Counted from the first letter of the stretch, positions 32,753 to 41,984 are shown. The stretch is DNA of 64,000 nt from JAPXRI01 sp033813635 (GCA_033813635.1 JAPXRI010000005.1:1-64000), one strand, 5' to 3'. Made by a program: numbers and translations. Notes: generated by a model from the letters alone, not told the origin.

Positions 32753-33496
32753 ATGATAACAATAAAGACTGCATGGGAGATCGAGCAGATGCGCCGTGCC
32801 GGCAAGGCGGCGAGCGCCGCGAGGAAAGCCGCCGGTCAGGCGCTTAAGCCCGGGGTGACGACAGCGGAAATCGACGAGGTCGTCGTCAGGACCCTTAAGG
32901 AGTACGGCGCGCTGGCAAGCTTTTACAAGTACCACGGATATCCGGCGTCGGTCTGCGTGTCGGTAAACGACGAGGTGATTCACGGCATTCCGGGCTCGCG
33001 TAAGATAAACGAGGGAGACATCGTGAAAATCGATGTTGGCGCGATTATCTCGGGCTACCACGGAGACACTGCGGAGACCTTCGCCGTGGGCAGGATTTCG
33101 GACGAAGCGCAAAGGCTTATCGACGTCACGCGGCAGAGCTTTTATGAAGGGATCAAAATGGCGAAGGCCGGCAACAGGATATCGGATATCTCCAGCGCGA
33201 TCGGCAGCTACGTCGAAAAAAACGGATTCTCCACGGTGCGGATGTATACCGGCCACGGCGTGGGCTCGAAGCTGCACGAGGATCCCGAGGTTCCCAACTA
33301 CGGGCACCCGGGAAGGGGCCCACGGCTGATTCCGGGCATGACGATTGCGGTCGAACCCATGGTAAACGCGGGCGGGTACGAAGTCAGGGTGATGCCGGAC
33401 GGATGGACGGTTAAAACGGCTGATAAAAGCCTGTCGGCTCATTACGAGCACACGGTTTTGATTACGGACGGCGAACCGGAGCTTCTGACCCTCTAG
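32753..33496 (+). CDS. map: Methionine aminopeptidase, type I
   Basis: A 247-residue cytosolic metalloprotease that removes the initiator methionine. Metal ligands are in KIDVGAIISGYHGDTAETF (two aspartates), TGHGVGSKLHEDP (histidine), IAVEPMV and YEHTVLIT (two glutamates). It begins 3 bp after adk, so the two are translationally linked. Confidence 0.97.
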   Translation: MITIKTAWEIEQMRRAGKAASAARKAAGQALKPGVTTAEIDEVVVRTLKEYGALASFYKYHGYPASVCVSVNDEVIHGIPGSRKINEGDIVKIDVGAIISGYHGDTAETFAVGRISDEAQRLIDVTRQSFYEGIKMAKAGNRISDISSAIGSYVEKNGFSTVRMYTGHGVGSKLHEDPEVPNYGHPGRGPRLIPGMTIAVEPMVNAGGYEVRVMPDGWTVKTADKSLSAHYEHTVLITDGEPELLTL

Positions 33497-33539
33497 GATA
33501 AGGAGTTATCATTTATTATTTTGCGAAAGCGGTGAATAT

Positions 33540-33758
33540 ATGGCGAAAGACGATGTTATAGAGCTTGAAGGCGTAGTTACCGAAGCGCTTCCAAACGCAA
33601 TGTTCCGGGTTGAATTGGCAAACGGACACAAGATACTCGCACATATATCCGGAAAGCTTCGGATGAATTATATCAAGATTCTCCCGGGGGATAAGGTGAC
33701 CGTTGAGATGTCGCCGTATGACCTTACCAAGGGCCGAATCACATGGCGTACGAAGTAA
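33540..33758 (+). CDS. infA: Translation initiation factor IF-1
   Basis: A 72-residue OB-fold protein of standard length (MAKDDVIELEGVVTEALPNAMFRVEL and the C-terminal DLTKGRITWRTK). It binds the A site of the 30S subunit during initiation. It follows map by 43 bp. Confidence 0.98.
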   Translation: MAKDDVIELEGVVTEALPNAMFRVELANGHKILAHISGKLRMNYIKILPGDKVTVEMSPYDLTKGRITWRTK

Positions 33759-33811
33759 TGGCTTAAAACTTTGCCGTTTTTTGGAAATACGGCGGAATGG
33801 AGCGTATTATT

Positions 33812-33928
33812 ATGAAAGTCAGACCATCTGTAAAACCTATGTGCGACAAGTGCAAGGTGATTAAGCGCAAGGGCAAAGTCATGGTCATTTGCTCGGCGGA
33901 TCCCAAGCATAAGCAGAGACAGGGTTAA
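33812..33928 (+). CDS. rpmJ: 50S ribosomal protein L36, zinc type
   Basis: A 38-residue L36 beginning MKVRPSVKPMCDKCKVI and ending KHKQRQG. The zinc ligands are C11, C14, C27 and H33, so this is the zinc-binding (C+) form. The ATG has GGAG about 10 nt upstream. It lies in the conserved place between infA and rpsM. Confidence 0.97.
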   Translation: MKVRPSVKPMCDKCKVIKRKGKVMVICSADPKHKQRQG

Positions 33929-33951
33929 TTATTAGGAGGTGCGTTAATTAA

Positions 33952-34320
33952 ATGGCACGTATAGCCGGCGTTGACCTGCCGAGAGAGAAAAGAGTCGAGA
34001 TCGGACTCACGTATATTTACGGTATCGGCAGAAAACTATCAAACGATATTCTCGCAGCGAGCGGAGTCAATCCTGACACGCGCGTTAAGGACCTCACGGA
34101 CGAGGAAATCGCCAAGCTCCGTGAACAGATTGATAAGCATTACCGTGTTGAGGGCGATCTCCGCAGAGACGTAGCGCTTGACATCAAGCGCCTGATCGAG
34201 ATCGGCTGCTACCGCGGTCAGCGCCATAAGAAAGGCCTTCCCTGCAGAGGGCAGCGTACGAGGACGAACGCGCGTACCTGTAAAGGCCCGAGAAGAACGA
34301 TTGCGAACAAGAAAGCATAA
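33952..34320 (+). CDS. rpsM: 30S ribosomal protein S13
   Basis: A 122-residue S13, MARIAGVDLPREKRVEIGLTY at the start and the basic tail GLPCRGQRTRTNARTCKGPRRTI that touches P-site tRNA. It follows rpmJ by 23 bp with TAGGAGGTG. Confidence 0.98.
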   Translation: MARIAGVDLPREKRVEIGLTYIYGIGRKLSNDILAASGVNPDTRVKDLTDEEIAKLREQIDKHYRVEGDLRRDVALDIKRLIEIGCYRGQRHKKGLPCRGQRTRTNARTCKGPRRTIANKKA

Positions 34321-34338
34321 GGAGGGGAATTAAGCTAA

Positions 34339-34746
34339 ATGGCAAAAGTACAGGCAAAAAAAGGAGCGGCGACGACCCGCAAACGCCGCGAACGCAAAAA
34401 CATAGAGAAGGGCGCCGCGCATATCAAATCCTCCTTTAACAACACAATAATCACGATCACCGACCTGACGGGCAACGCGGTGGCGTGGGCTTCCACCGGC
34501 GGACTCGGATTCAAGGGTTCGCGCAAGAGCACGCCGTTCGCGGCGCAGTCCGCGGCGGACACGGCGGCGAAAGCGGCAATGGAGCACGGCATGAAGACTG
34601 TGGAGGTATATGTCAAGGGTCCCGGCCAGGGCAGAGAGGCGGCTATACGCGCGCTTCAGGCAGCCGGACTTGAGGTATGCATGATTAAAGACGTAACGCC
34701 GATACCTCACAACGGATGCCGTCCGCCAAAGAGAAGACGCGTATAG
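34339..34746 (+). CDS. rpsK: 30S ribosomal protein S11
   Basis: A 135-residue S11 with a basic N-terminal tail, the central INDLTG-like strand (TITDLTGNAVAWASTGGLGFKGSRKSTPFAAQ) in typical form and VTPIPHNGCRPPKRRRV at the end. It sits on the 30S platform near the E site. Confidence 0.98.
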   Translation: MAKVQAKKGAATTRKRRERKNIEKGAAHIKSSFNNTIITITDLTGNAVAWASTGGLGFKGSRKSTPFAAQSAADTAAKAAMEHGMKTVEVYVKGPGQGREAAIRALQAAGLEVCMIKDVTPIPHNGCRPPKRRRV

Positions 34747-34781
34747 AACGAACGATAATACGGAGGTGTCATTTAGAAAAT

Positions 34782-35411
34782 ATGGCGAGATACACGGAAG
34801 CGGTTTGCCGTCTTTGCCGCAGAGAAAACCAGAAACTCTTTTTAAAGGGCGATAAATGCTTCAGCGGAAAATGCCCCGTCGGAATCAGAGCTTACGCTCC
34901 GGGACAGCACGGGCAGAGCCGCGGAAGAAAAGCGTCCGAATATGCGCTTCAGCACAGAGAAAAACAGAAGACCAAGCGTTTTTACGGCGTATCGGAGAGC
35001 CAGCTTGAAAAGTATTTTAAAATGGCTGCGCAGCGCAAAGGTATCACCGGTGAAAACCTTCTCTCCATTCTGGAGACAAGACTTGACAACGTCGTATACA
35101 GGATGGGCATGGCTATGTCGCGGCCGGAGTCGAGGCAGCTTGTCAACCACGCTCATTTTACCGTCAACGGAAGAAAGGTCAATATCCCTTCATATCTAGT
35201 GAAACCCGGCGACATTATTTCACTCCGCGAGACGAGCAGAGGTCTTGATAAGTTCAAGAGCATCATCGAAGCCAACGCTTCAAGACCGGCTCCGAAGTGG
35301 ATTGAAAGAGACAGTGCGAACTTCTCGGCAAAGGTTGTCGCGATGCCTGCGCGCGAAGATGTCGACCTGCCGGTGGAGGAACACTTAATCGTCGAGCTGT
35401 ACTCCAAGTAA
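34782..35411 (+). CDS. rpsD: 30S ribosomal protein S4, zinc type
   Basis: A 209-residue S4, a primary assembly protein of the 30S body. Four cysteines (C9, C12, C26, C31) make the zinc site, and the S4 RNA-binding domain lies at about 98-160. The ATG at 34782 has GGAGGTG about 13 nt upstream; an upstream in-frame start at 34716 lies inside rpsK and is rejected. The 185-bp stretch before rpoA holds no gene. Confidence 0.97.
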   Translation: MARYTEAVCRLCRRENQKLFLKGDKCFSGKCPVGIRAYAPGQHGQSRGRKASEYALQHREKQKTKRFYGVSESQLEKYFKMAAQRKGITGENLLSILETRLDNVVYRMGMAMSRPESRQLVNHAHFTVNGRKVNIPSYLVKPGDIISLRETSRGLDKFKSIIEANASRPAPKWIERDSANFSAKVVAMPAREDVDLPVEEHLIVELYSK

Positions 35412-35596
35412 TCGCGGCGTAAAGGCGCTCATTTGTCCATACCGGATAAAAACCGCTGTGAGAAAGACACGGTTATTGATCTCCGTATGAGCCTAAATGC
35501 GTGTCGCCGGATTATCGGGAGCTAATAGCTAATTTGCCCTCATAGGCGAAAAGCATCAAATACCGGGGCGTTCCGGTGACGAAACGGAGGGTATTT

Positions 35597-36547
35597 ATGA
35601 TAGAATTCATTAAACCGACAATAGAAAGCTTAGACGTTTCGGAAGACGGATCATACGGCAAATTCGTCGTTGAGCCGCTTCAGAGAGGCTACGGCACGAC
35701 GCTCGGAAATTCAATGCGCAGAGTTCTGCTGTCATCGCTTGACGGCACAGCCATTACGGCGGTTAAGATCGCCGGGGTTCAGCATGAGTTTCAGACGATA
35801 CCCGGAGTCAAGGAAGACGTCACGCAAATCGTATTAAACCTCAAGGGCGTTATCGCGAAGCTGCACGGAAACGGGCCGAAGACGATGTATGTCGAGGCTT
35901 CCGGGAAAAACGAGATCGTCGCGGGAGATATCATCGGCGACAGCGAAGTCGAGATTCTGAACCCCTCGCACCATATCGCCACCCTTTCCGACGACGCGAG
36001 ACTCTCGATGGAGCTGACCTTCAACCGCGGAAGAGGTTATGTGCCTGCGGAGAAGAACAAACCGTCGCAGATGATCATCGGGCTTATCCCGATCGACTCG
36101 ATTTATTCGCCGGTTCTGAAGGTCAACTACACCGTAGAGAATACGCGTGTCGGAGACGCAGTCGACCACGATAAACTGACGCTTGAGGTGTGGACGAATA
36201 AAACACTGACGGCCGCAGAAGCCGTATCATGGTCCGCCCGCATATTGTCCGACCATTTGACATTGTTTATCGGACTTTCCAAGGATGTCACGAACACATC
36301 GACAATTGTTGACAAGCCCAGCGAAAGCAAGAGCACACAGCTCGATATGACGATCGAAGAGCTTGATCTTTCAGTCAGGTCTTTCAACTGCCTGAAGCGC
36401 GCCGGAATCAATACCGTTGAGGATTTGGTAAATCGAACGGAAGAAGATATGATGAAAGTTCGGAATCTCGGGAGAAAGTCGCTTGAAGAGGTCATCAATA
36501 AGCTTACGGCTATGGGCCTCTCTCTGTCGAACGAAGATAAGAACTAA
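35597..36547 (+). CDS. rpoA: RNA polymerase subunit alpha
   Basis: A 316-residue alpha subunit. The N-terminal assembly domain has PLQRGYGTTLGNSMRRVLLSS, and the C-terminal domain has LDLSVRSFNCLKRAGINTVEDLV, which binds UP elements and regulators. The start is ATG 35597 with GGAGGG at 6 nt; a GTG frame from 35576 lacks a site. It is the penultimate gene of the operon. Confidence 0.98.
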   Translation: MIEFIKPTIESLDVSEDGSYGKFVVEPLQRGYGTTLGNSMRRVLLSSLDGTAITAVKIAGVQHEFQTIPGVKEDVTQIVLNLKGVIAKLHGNGPKTMYVEASGKNEIVAGDIIGDSEVEILNPSHHIATLSDDARLSMELTFNRGRGYVPAEKNKPSQMIIGLIPIDSIYSPVLKVNYTVENTRVGDAVDHDKLTLEVWTNKTLTAAEAVSWSARILSDHLTLFIGLSKDVTNTSTIVDKPSESKSTQLDMTIEELDLSVRSFNCLKRAGINTVEDLVNRTEEDMMKVRNLGRKSLEEVINKLTAMGLSLSNEDKN

Positions 36548-36564
36548 AAAGGAGGAAAAACACA

Positions 36565-36906
36565 ATGCCCGGCACACGCAAGCTTGGCAGAACGACCGAC
36601 ATCCGCAGGGCGATGCTCCGCGCGTTGGTCACGTTTCTGTTTGAAAGCGGTAAAATAGAGACAACGGTCGCAAGAGCGAAAGAGGTCCGTCCGATTGCCG
36701 AGAAAATGATAACCCTCGCAAAGAATCCGACCCTCTCGAACAAGAGACTGCTTCTCGCATATATCACGAAGGAAAGCGTCGTATACAAGCTTATCAATGA
36801 GATCGCGCCCAAGTATGAATCAAGAAATGGCGGATATACGAGAATCGTCCGCATAGGGCCCCGCCGCGGTGACGCCGCGGAGATGGCGGTAATTGAGCTT
36901 GTCTAA
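36565..36906 (+). CDS. rplQ: 50S ribosomal protein L17
   Basis: A 113-residue L17 starting MPGTRKLGRTTDIRRAMLRALVT, with the short C-terminal GPRRGDAAEMAVIELV. It is the last gene of the ribosomal operon. The usual downstream ecfAAT, truA, rplM and rpsI genes do not follow in this window. Confidence 0.98.
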   Translation: MPGTRKLGRTTDIRRAMLRALVTFLFESGKIETTVARAKEVRPIAEKMITLAKNPTLSNKRLLLAYITKESVVYKLINEIAPKYESRNGGYTRIVRIGPRRGDAAEMAVIELV

Positions 36907-36941
36907 GACTTAAGGCCCAGCGTTCATAGATTAAGCGGCAA

Positions 36942-36983
36942 AAGGGTATTGTCCCAATCATCCGGCATTGGGACAATACCCTT
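36942..36983. terminator. Strong hairpin after rplQ, probable terminator
   Basis: A perfect 17-bp inverted repeat (36942-36958 with 36967-36983) with an 8-nt loop. On the plus strand only AAATTGT follows, a poor T-tract; on the minus strand CCCTTTTGCC follows. It could end the operon, perhaps with Rho, or be a small repeat element. Confidence 0.6.
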
Positions 36984-37144
36984 AAATTGTCGCTAAATGA
37001 TATTTTACTTCCTCCATTCCGGGAAATCTTGCTGTATAATCTAGGGCATAACGTCAACCTCCCTTATTGTTAGTTCGGTCACTATACATTACAGAGGCTT
37101 TTGGCGCTATGCCCTACCTTTTTATATAAAAGCATAATACAGGA

Positions 37145-37172
37145 TTGCGCCATCGGAGTTTTATGGTATACT
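37145..37172 (+). promoter_or_regulatory. Possible promoter of the GH116 gene
   Basis: TTGCGC (37145-37150) and TATACT (37167-37172) are 16 bp apart. The start near 37179 would leave a 100-nt leader before the ATG at 37277. Confidence 0.5.
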
Positions 37173-37276
37173 TAATACGATGTTTACGCCGTAGCGTCCA
37201 ATCTTTACGGGGCTAAGGAAGGCGGACTTGCGCATATGGCGAGGGACGGCGAGGTTTATTTGCAGGGAGGTTTCTT

Positions 37277-39865
37277 ATGAGAGCGAAAGCGTACAGAGGC
37301 GCGAAGACGCGCGAGATATCGTTCCCGCTCGGCGGGATAGGTACCGGGTGCATAGGCCTTGCCGGCAACGGGAGGCTGATCGACTGGGAGATTTTCAACC
37401 GGCCGAACAAGGGGAACTTCAACGGTTTCACGCATTTCGCGGTTAAAGCTGAAAAGGACGGGAGACTGCTTGACGCGAGAGTTCTTCAGGGCGACTTACA
37501 GCCGCCGTACACGGGGGAGCGGGATAACTTCGGTTTCGGACCGAGACGGGAAAATCTCGCCGGAATGCCGCATTTCGAGGACTTCACTTTCAAAGCCGAG
37601 TTCCCGTTTGCGGAGATTTCGTTCCGGGACCCGCATTTCCCGGGCAAAGCTGCGCTTAAGGCTTTTAACCCGTTCATACCGCAGAACGCGTTCGACTCGA
37701 GCCTTCCCGCGGCGTTTTTTGAGGTGGAATTCCATAACACATCAAGCGAGACAATCGATTATATTGCGGCGCTGTCGGTCAAAAACCCGTTCCCGGCCGG
37801 CACAACCGTAAATAAGCCTGGTGAGGCAGACGGTTGCCGCTATATCAGCCTTGAGAGCGACAAGTACAAAAAGACGGATGCTGAATACGGAAATCTGTGC
37901 GCGATGTGCGGAGACGGGGAAATCGCCATCCAGCCCTATTGGTATCGCAGCGGCTGGTTTGACAGCCTTGGGGTGTTCTGGCGGGATTTTACGGCGGCAG
38001 GGCCGCTGAAAAACAGGGTATATGCCTCGACCGATAAAAGAGCGCAGGATACGGCCACAATTTCGTCAAGGCTCACGCTGGAACCGGGGGAGAAAAAGTC
38101 TGTCCGCTTTATCCTTTCCTGGAGCTTCCCGAACTGTACGAACTACTGGAATCCGGAGAAAAACTGCGCCTGCGAGGGCTGCTGTTCCGGCAAGACGCGG
38201 ACCTGGAAAAACTATTACGCGACGGTTTTTGACAGTTCTCTCGAAAGCGCGCTGTACTGCATGAAAAACTACGCCGGGCTCAGGCGGAGGTCGTCGGAAT
38301 TCACCAGGGCTCTGTACTCGACGACGATACCTGACGCGGCGCTTGAAGCGGTGGCGGCGAACCTTTCCATAATGAAGAGTCCGACATGCCTCAGGCTTGA
38401 GGACGGCTCTCTGTACGGCTTCGAGGGCTGCAGCTGCGCAACGGGGTGCTGCGAGGGTTCGTGCACTCATGTGTGGCATTACGAATATGCGTTCCCATTT
38501 TTATTCCCGGACCTTGAGAGATCGATGCAGGACCTTGATTTCCGGTATAACCAGGGCGAGGACGGCGGCATGTCGTTCCGGCTGCAGCTGCCCCTGGGTC
38601 GGGAACGCTGGAAATTCAGACCCTGCGCGGACGGCCAGTTCGGCAATGTGCTGAGGTGTTATCAGCACTGGAAGTATACGGGGGACACGGACTGGCTGAG
38701 ATCGCGCTGGGAAAACATCAAAAAGTGCATCGAGTACGCGTGGGCCGACTCCAACGGCGACAGATGGGATCATAACCGCGACGGAGTACTGGAGGGCAGG
38801 CAGCACCATACGCTCGACATGGAGCTGTTCGGCCCATCCTCGTGGCTGAACGGGTTTTACCTCGGCGCGCTGAAGGCCGGCGCGGAGATGGCGGAATTTC
38901 TCGGAGAGAGCGAGAATGCCGCGGAGTACAGGGCGATCTTCGAAAAGGGCAGGGAATGGGTGGAAAAAAACCTGTTCAACGGCGAGTACTACTTCCAGAA
39001 AATAGACCTGTTCGACAAAAGCGTGCTTGCAAACTACAACCAAAGCGACCCGTCCGCCGAGGCGGTAGAGACCTACTGGAACGCCGAGACCGGCGAAATC
39101 AAATACCAGATCGGTGAGGGCTGCGAGATCGACCAAGTGCTTGCCCAGTGGCACGCAAACTTGAGCGGGCTGGGCGAGATTTTCGAGCCGGAGCATGTCA
39201 AAAAGGCGCTGTCATCGATATACAGGTACAATTTCAAGCCGAGTATGCGCGAATGCTATAACCCCTGCAGGATATACTGCCTGAACGGCGAGGGAGGGCT
39301 GGTAATCTGCGACTGGCCGGAGGGCGCGCATAAACCCTCGTGCCCGGTTCCCTATTCGGAGGAGACGATGAACGGCTTTGAGTACCAGGCCTCGTCGCAT
39401 ATGATCCAGGAGGGTTATCTGGCGGAGGGGCTGGCGTGTGTAAAGGCGATACGTGAAAGGTATGACGGCGAGAAGAGGAATCCCTGGAACGAGTTTGAGT
39501 GCGGCAGCAATTACGCCCGCTCGATGGCGTCCTACGCGCTGATACCGTCCTACAGTGGTTTCTCATACGATATGACGCATGGACGCATCGGTTTTGCTCC
39601 GAAGCTGCCGGGCCCGTTTAAGAGCATCTGGACGATAGGGTCCGCATGGGGTACTTTCGAGGCGGACGACGGCCGCTTTACGCTGAAGGTTGTTTCCGGG
39701 AAAGCCGAAATAAGCGAGCTCAGGCTTCCGCTTCCGGCGGGCAGCCGCGTCAGCGTGACATACGGAAAAGCAGCGCCGGCATATACGGTTGCGGCCGGGG
39801 GCATCGCGTTTGAAAAGCCGCTCGCGATCAAAAAGGGCGGAGTGCTCAGCGTCAAAATCGGATGA
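37277..39865 (+). CDS. GH116-family beta-glycosidase (bile-acid beta-glucosidase/GBA2-like)
   Basis: An 862-residue cytosolic enzyme. The N-terminal beta-sandwich (about 10-330; LGGIGTGCIGLAGNGRLIDWEIFNRP) is the GBA2 N-terminal domain, and the rest is the (alpha/alpha)6 barrel (DUF608). The probable nucleophile is E403 in HVWHYE and the acid/base D514 in HHTLDME, by comparison with GH116 members from memory. No signal peptide is present, so it acts on imported glycosides, with beta-glucosides or beta-xylosides most likely. GGGAGG lies 6 nt before the ATG. It is monocistronic, between the ribosomal operon and a two-way terminator. Cysteine-rich patches (CACEGCCSG, CSCATGCCEGSC) are unusual but occur in the family. 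Confidence 0.88.
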   Translation: MRAKAYRGAKTREISFPLGGIGTGCIGLAGNGRLIDWEIFNRPNKGNFNGFTHFAVKAEKDGRLLDARVLQGDLQPPYTGERDNFGFGPRRENLAGMPHFEDFTFKAEFPFAEISFRDPHFPGKAALKAFNPFIPQNAFDSSLPAAFFEVEFHNTSSETIDYIAALSVKNPFPAGTTVNKPGEADGCRYISLESDKYKKTDAEYGNLCAMCGDGEIAIQPYWYRSGWFDSLGVFWRDFTAAGPLKNRVYASTDKRAQDTATISSRLTLEPGEKKSVRFILSWSFPNCTNYWNPEKNCACEGCCSGKTRTWKNYYATVFDSSLESALYCMKNYAGLRRRSSEFTRALYSTTIPDAALEAVAANLSIMKSPTCLRLEDGSLYGFEGCSCATGCCEGSCTHVWHYEYAFPFLFPDLERSMQDLDFRYNQGEDGGMSFRLQLPLGRERWKFRPCADGQFGNVLRCYQHWKYTGDTDWLRSRWENIKKCIEYAWADSNGDRWDHNRDGVLEGRQHHTLDMELFGPSSWLNGFYLGALKAGAEMAEFLGESENAAEYRAIFEKGREWVEKNLFNGEYYFQKIDLFDKSVLANYNQSDPSAEAVETYWNAETGEIKYQIGEGCEIDQVLAQWHANLSGLGEIFEPEHVKKALSSIYRYNFKPSMRECYNPCRIYCLNGEGGLVICDWPEGAHKPSCPVPYSEETMNGFEYQASSHMIQEGYLAEGLACVKAIRERYDGEKRNPWNEFECGSNYARSMASYALIPSYSGFSYDMTHGRIGFAPKLPGPFKSIWTIGSAWGTFEADDGRFTLKVVSGKAEISELRLPLPAGSRVSVTYGKAAPAYTVAAGGIAFEKPLAIKKGGVLSVKIG

Positions 39866-39883
39866 CGGCTTGAATTCAAAAAT

Positions 39884-39914
39884 AAGCCCCGTAACCGGTA
39901 AGGTTACGGGGCTT
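39884..39914. terminator. Bidirectional intrinsic terminator
   Basis: A 13-bp perfect inverted repeat (39884-39896 with 39902-39914) with a 5-nt loop. TTATTTTTG follows on the minus strand and TTCGTTG on the plus strand. It ends both the GH116 gene and tRNA-Thr. Confidence 0.85.
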
Positions 39915-39918
39915 TCGT

Positions 39919-39994
39919 TGGAGCTGGTGGGCGGATTCGAACCGTCGACCTGCTGATTACGAATCAGCTGCTCTACCGACTGAGCCACACCAGC
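39919..39994 (-). tRNA. tRNA-Thr (anticodon CGT)
   Basis: A 76-nt tRNA with encoded CCA end. The acceptor GCTGGTG pairs with CACCAGC, the D-arm reads GCTCAGTCGGTAGAGC, the anticodon arm GCTGATTCGTAATCAGC carries CGT, and the T-arm is GGTTCGAATCC. It reads ACG threonine codons. A perfect promoter lies upstream. Confidence 0.96.
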
Positions 39995-40021
39995 GAACGA
40001 CGCTTTAAACAACGCCTTATT

Positions 40022-40050
40022 ATTATAGCCGTTTGGCCCGTATTTGTCAA
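40022..40050 (-). promoter_or_regulatory. Consensus promoter of tRNA-Thr
   Basis: On the minus strand TTGACA (40045-40050), a 17-bp spacer and TATAAT (40022-40027): both boxes match the consensus perfectly. Confidence 0.92.
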
Positions 40051-40104
40051 TAGAAAAATAATGCCGGGGGTGCGCGTTTGATTATAAACCGCGCCTTTCC
40101 GATA

Positions 40105-40965
40105 TTACAGATCTTCGGGGTAGTCGAACGTCTCCTTCTCGTGTTTGCCGTGCGAGAGCTGGATGACTTTGCATTTCTGGGCGTCGTAGGTGGAAGGCGT
40201 CTGGTCCGGCTGCTTGTCGAGCCTTACTTTGATCTGCTGCTTTAAAAGGTTGCTCTCCGTCACGGTCCCGCGCCCGTCTGGCGTTTCGACGATCGAGTCT
40301 ATCGGGGGGACGGTTTTGCCGAGCTGCTCGTAGACCTCCTGCTCGTATTTCAGGCAGCACATCAGCCTCCCGCAGGTTCCGGAAATTTTCGAGGGGTTGA
40401 GGGAGAGCGACTGCTCCTTGGCCATCTTTATCGAAACTGGGTGGAAGTCCTGAAGAAACGACGAGCAGCAGAACGGCCTTCCGCATATGCCTATTCCGCC
40501 GAGCATTTTCGCCTCGTCCCGCACGCCGATCTGGCGGAGCTCGATCCTGGTTCTGAAAATGCTGGCGAGGTCCTTGACGAGCTCGCGAAAATCGATGCGC
40601 CCGTCGGCGGTGAAATAGTAGAGAAGCTTGCTCCCGTCAAACGCGTACTCGACGTCCACAAGGTGCATGTCAAGCCCGTGTCTGGCGATGCAGTCGCAGC
40701 AGATGGTGAACGCTTCCTTCTCTCTCGCGCGGTTTTCCTTTGCCCTGGCGTTGTCCTCGTCCGTGGCGATTCGTATTACCTTTTTCAGAGGCGAAACAAT
40801 CTCGTTATCATCTACCATGCGGTTTGTAATAGTGGTTTCGCCCAGCTCGATTCCCCGGGCGGTCTCGACGATCACGTTTTGTCCGAGTTCCGGAGTAAAC
40901 CCGGCCGGGTCGAAGTAGTATATTTTGCCGATGTCCTTAAATCGGACTCCGATAATTTCCGTCAA
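40105..40965 (-). CDS. ricT: RicT/YaaT (PSP1-domain) regulator of RNA maturation and sporulation
   Basis: A 286-residue PSP1 C-terminal-domain protein. In Bacillus, RicT forms the Y-complex with RicA and RicF, binds iron-sulfur clusters and directs RNase Y, affecting sporulation and competence. Conserved cysteines appear as CGRPFCCSSF and CGRLMCCLKYE, and ICCDCIARHGL lies earlier. The start is TTG 40965 with GGAGG 7 nt upstream. It is last in a minus-strand group with holB and darA, the same order as in Bacillus. Confidence 0.93.
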   Translation of the reverse strand: MTEIIGVRFKDIGKIYYFDPAGFTPELGQNVIVETARGIELGETTITNRMVDDNEIVSPLKKVIRIATDEDNARAKENRAREKEAFTICCDCIARHGLDMHLVDVEYAFDGSKLLYYFTADGRIDFRELVKDLASIFRTRIELRQIGVRDEAKMLGGIGICGRPFCCSSFLQDFHPVSIKMAKEQSLSLNPSKISGTCGRLMCCLKYEQEVYEQLGKTVPPIDSIVETPDGRGTVTESNLLKQQIKVRLDKQPDQTPSTYDAQKCKVIQLSHGKHEKETFDYPEDL

Positions 40966-40991
40966 TGTTTTTCCTCCATCGTTTTGATATG

Positions 40992-41984
40992 TCAGTCGTG
41001 TACCGAAAGTACGGTGTAGAGCTCTGCGGCCGTGCCGGCCAAAAGATTTCCCGGAGAGAGATAGGCCGACGTTCTGCCGTAAGCCTTCTCCGCCGCGGTC
41101 ACCGCGTTTGCGAGCCTTTCAGACGTATATTTTGCGCAGAGCTTTTTTGCAGTATTCCCGAAGGCCGGCATCAGCGCGTCGCCGGCTCCGGTTTTTAAAA
41201 TGAGCGCGTCTCTCAGGATGCTCTGAACCGTTTGGAAGCACTGCCTTATCTCATCCCTGCCGGCGCCTTCGAGCTTGAAAAAAGCTTTATAGAGATTCAG
41301 CTCGTTTGCGTCGCCGAGGGCTTCGCAGATGTCGCGGGCGGCGCTTTCGGCCGCAACGTCACCCCCGAGCAGATCCAGCGCTTTCCCTATAAGCCCTCCG
41401 CAGCCCCGGACGGCCGCCTCAAGCTCGGGCTTCGGGACCCCGGGCCGGTGCTTTGAGAGGTATGAGTAAACCAGATTTCTCTCAACAGGCCTCATCGCGA
41501 TCTCGACGCAGCGGGACCGGACCGTATCCAGCAGGGAGGAGGCGTTTTCGCTGATCAGAATAAACACGGCGTATTCGGGCGGCTCCTCGAGCACCTTTAG
41601 AAGGGCGTTCTGGGCCGCCGGCTGCATATAAGCGGCGTCCGGCAGTATATAGACCTTCCGCGCAGCCTCGTTTGGCAGGATGAACACGTCTTCCCTTACC
41701 GCTCTGGCCTGACTTACTAGAAAGCTGGTCTTTCCCTCCATCGCCGCGGTGATGATGTCCGGGTGGGAGCCGTGCATCGCTTTCCTGCAGGCCGCGCATC
41801 TACCGCAGGGCTTTTGGCCCTCGGAGGCCGTACAGACGAAGCCGGATGCGAGCACGGAAGCGGCGAGAGTCTTGCCCGAGCCCGCCGGACCGGAGATGAT
41901 GTAGGCGTGAAAGGAACCTTTGTTGATCGCTGCGGAAATCGCGGATACCGCGGCCTCATTCCCGACGATATCGGAAAGGGTCAT
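40992..41984 (-). CDS. holB: DNA polymerase III delta' subunit
   Basis: A 330-residue clamp-loader AAA+ subunit. Walker A is GPAGSGKT (32-39), a zinc module has C51, C60, C63 and C66, and ALLKVLEEPPEYAVFILI followed by TVRSRC is the sensor region. It loads the sliding clamp with delta and DnaX. The start overlaps the stop of darA (ATGA). Confidence 0.94.
   Translation of the reverse strand: MTLSDIVGNEAAVSAISAAINKGSFHAYIISGPAGSGKTLAASVLASGFVCTASEGQKPCGRCAACRKAMHGSHPDIITAAMEGKTSFLVSQARAVREDVFILPNEAARKVYILPDAAYMQPAAQNALLKVLEEPPEYAVFILISENASSLLDTVRSRCVEIAMRPVERNLVYSYLSKHRPGVPKPELEAAVRGCGGLIGKALDLLGGDVAAESAARDICEALGDANELNLYKAFFKLEGAGRDEIRQCFQTVQSILRDALILKTGAGDALMPAFGNTAKKLCAKYTSERLANAVTAAEKAYGRTSAYLSPGNLLAGTAAELYTVLSVHD

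Larger units (their letters stand above)
36907..37276. other. 370-bp intergenic region between rplQ and the GH116 gene
   Basis: No coding frame is supported. It holds the 17-bp inverted repeat at 36942-36983, a TATAAT at 37035-37040 without a good -35, and a pair of complementary 8-mers (AGGGCATA at 37043-37050, TATGCCCT at 37109-37116) followed by a T-run at about 37118. The promoter of the next gene is at 37145-37172. The paired 8-mers might bound a short structured RNA, but nothing known was matched. Confidence 0.5.

Noticed and set aside
36794..37057. A minus-strand 87-codon frame across the end of rplQ
   Set aside because: It starts with TTG directly against its GGAGG, runs antisense into rplQ and matches nothing.
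37043..37116. A possible tRNA gene, because 74 nt are bounded by complementary 8-mers
   Set aside because: No D-arm, T-loop consensus or anticodon arm can be folded on either strand.
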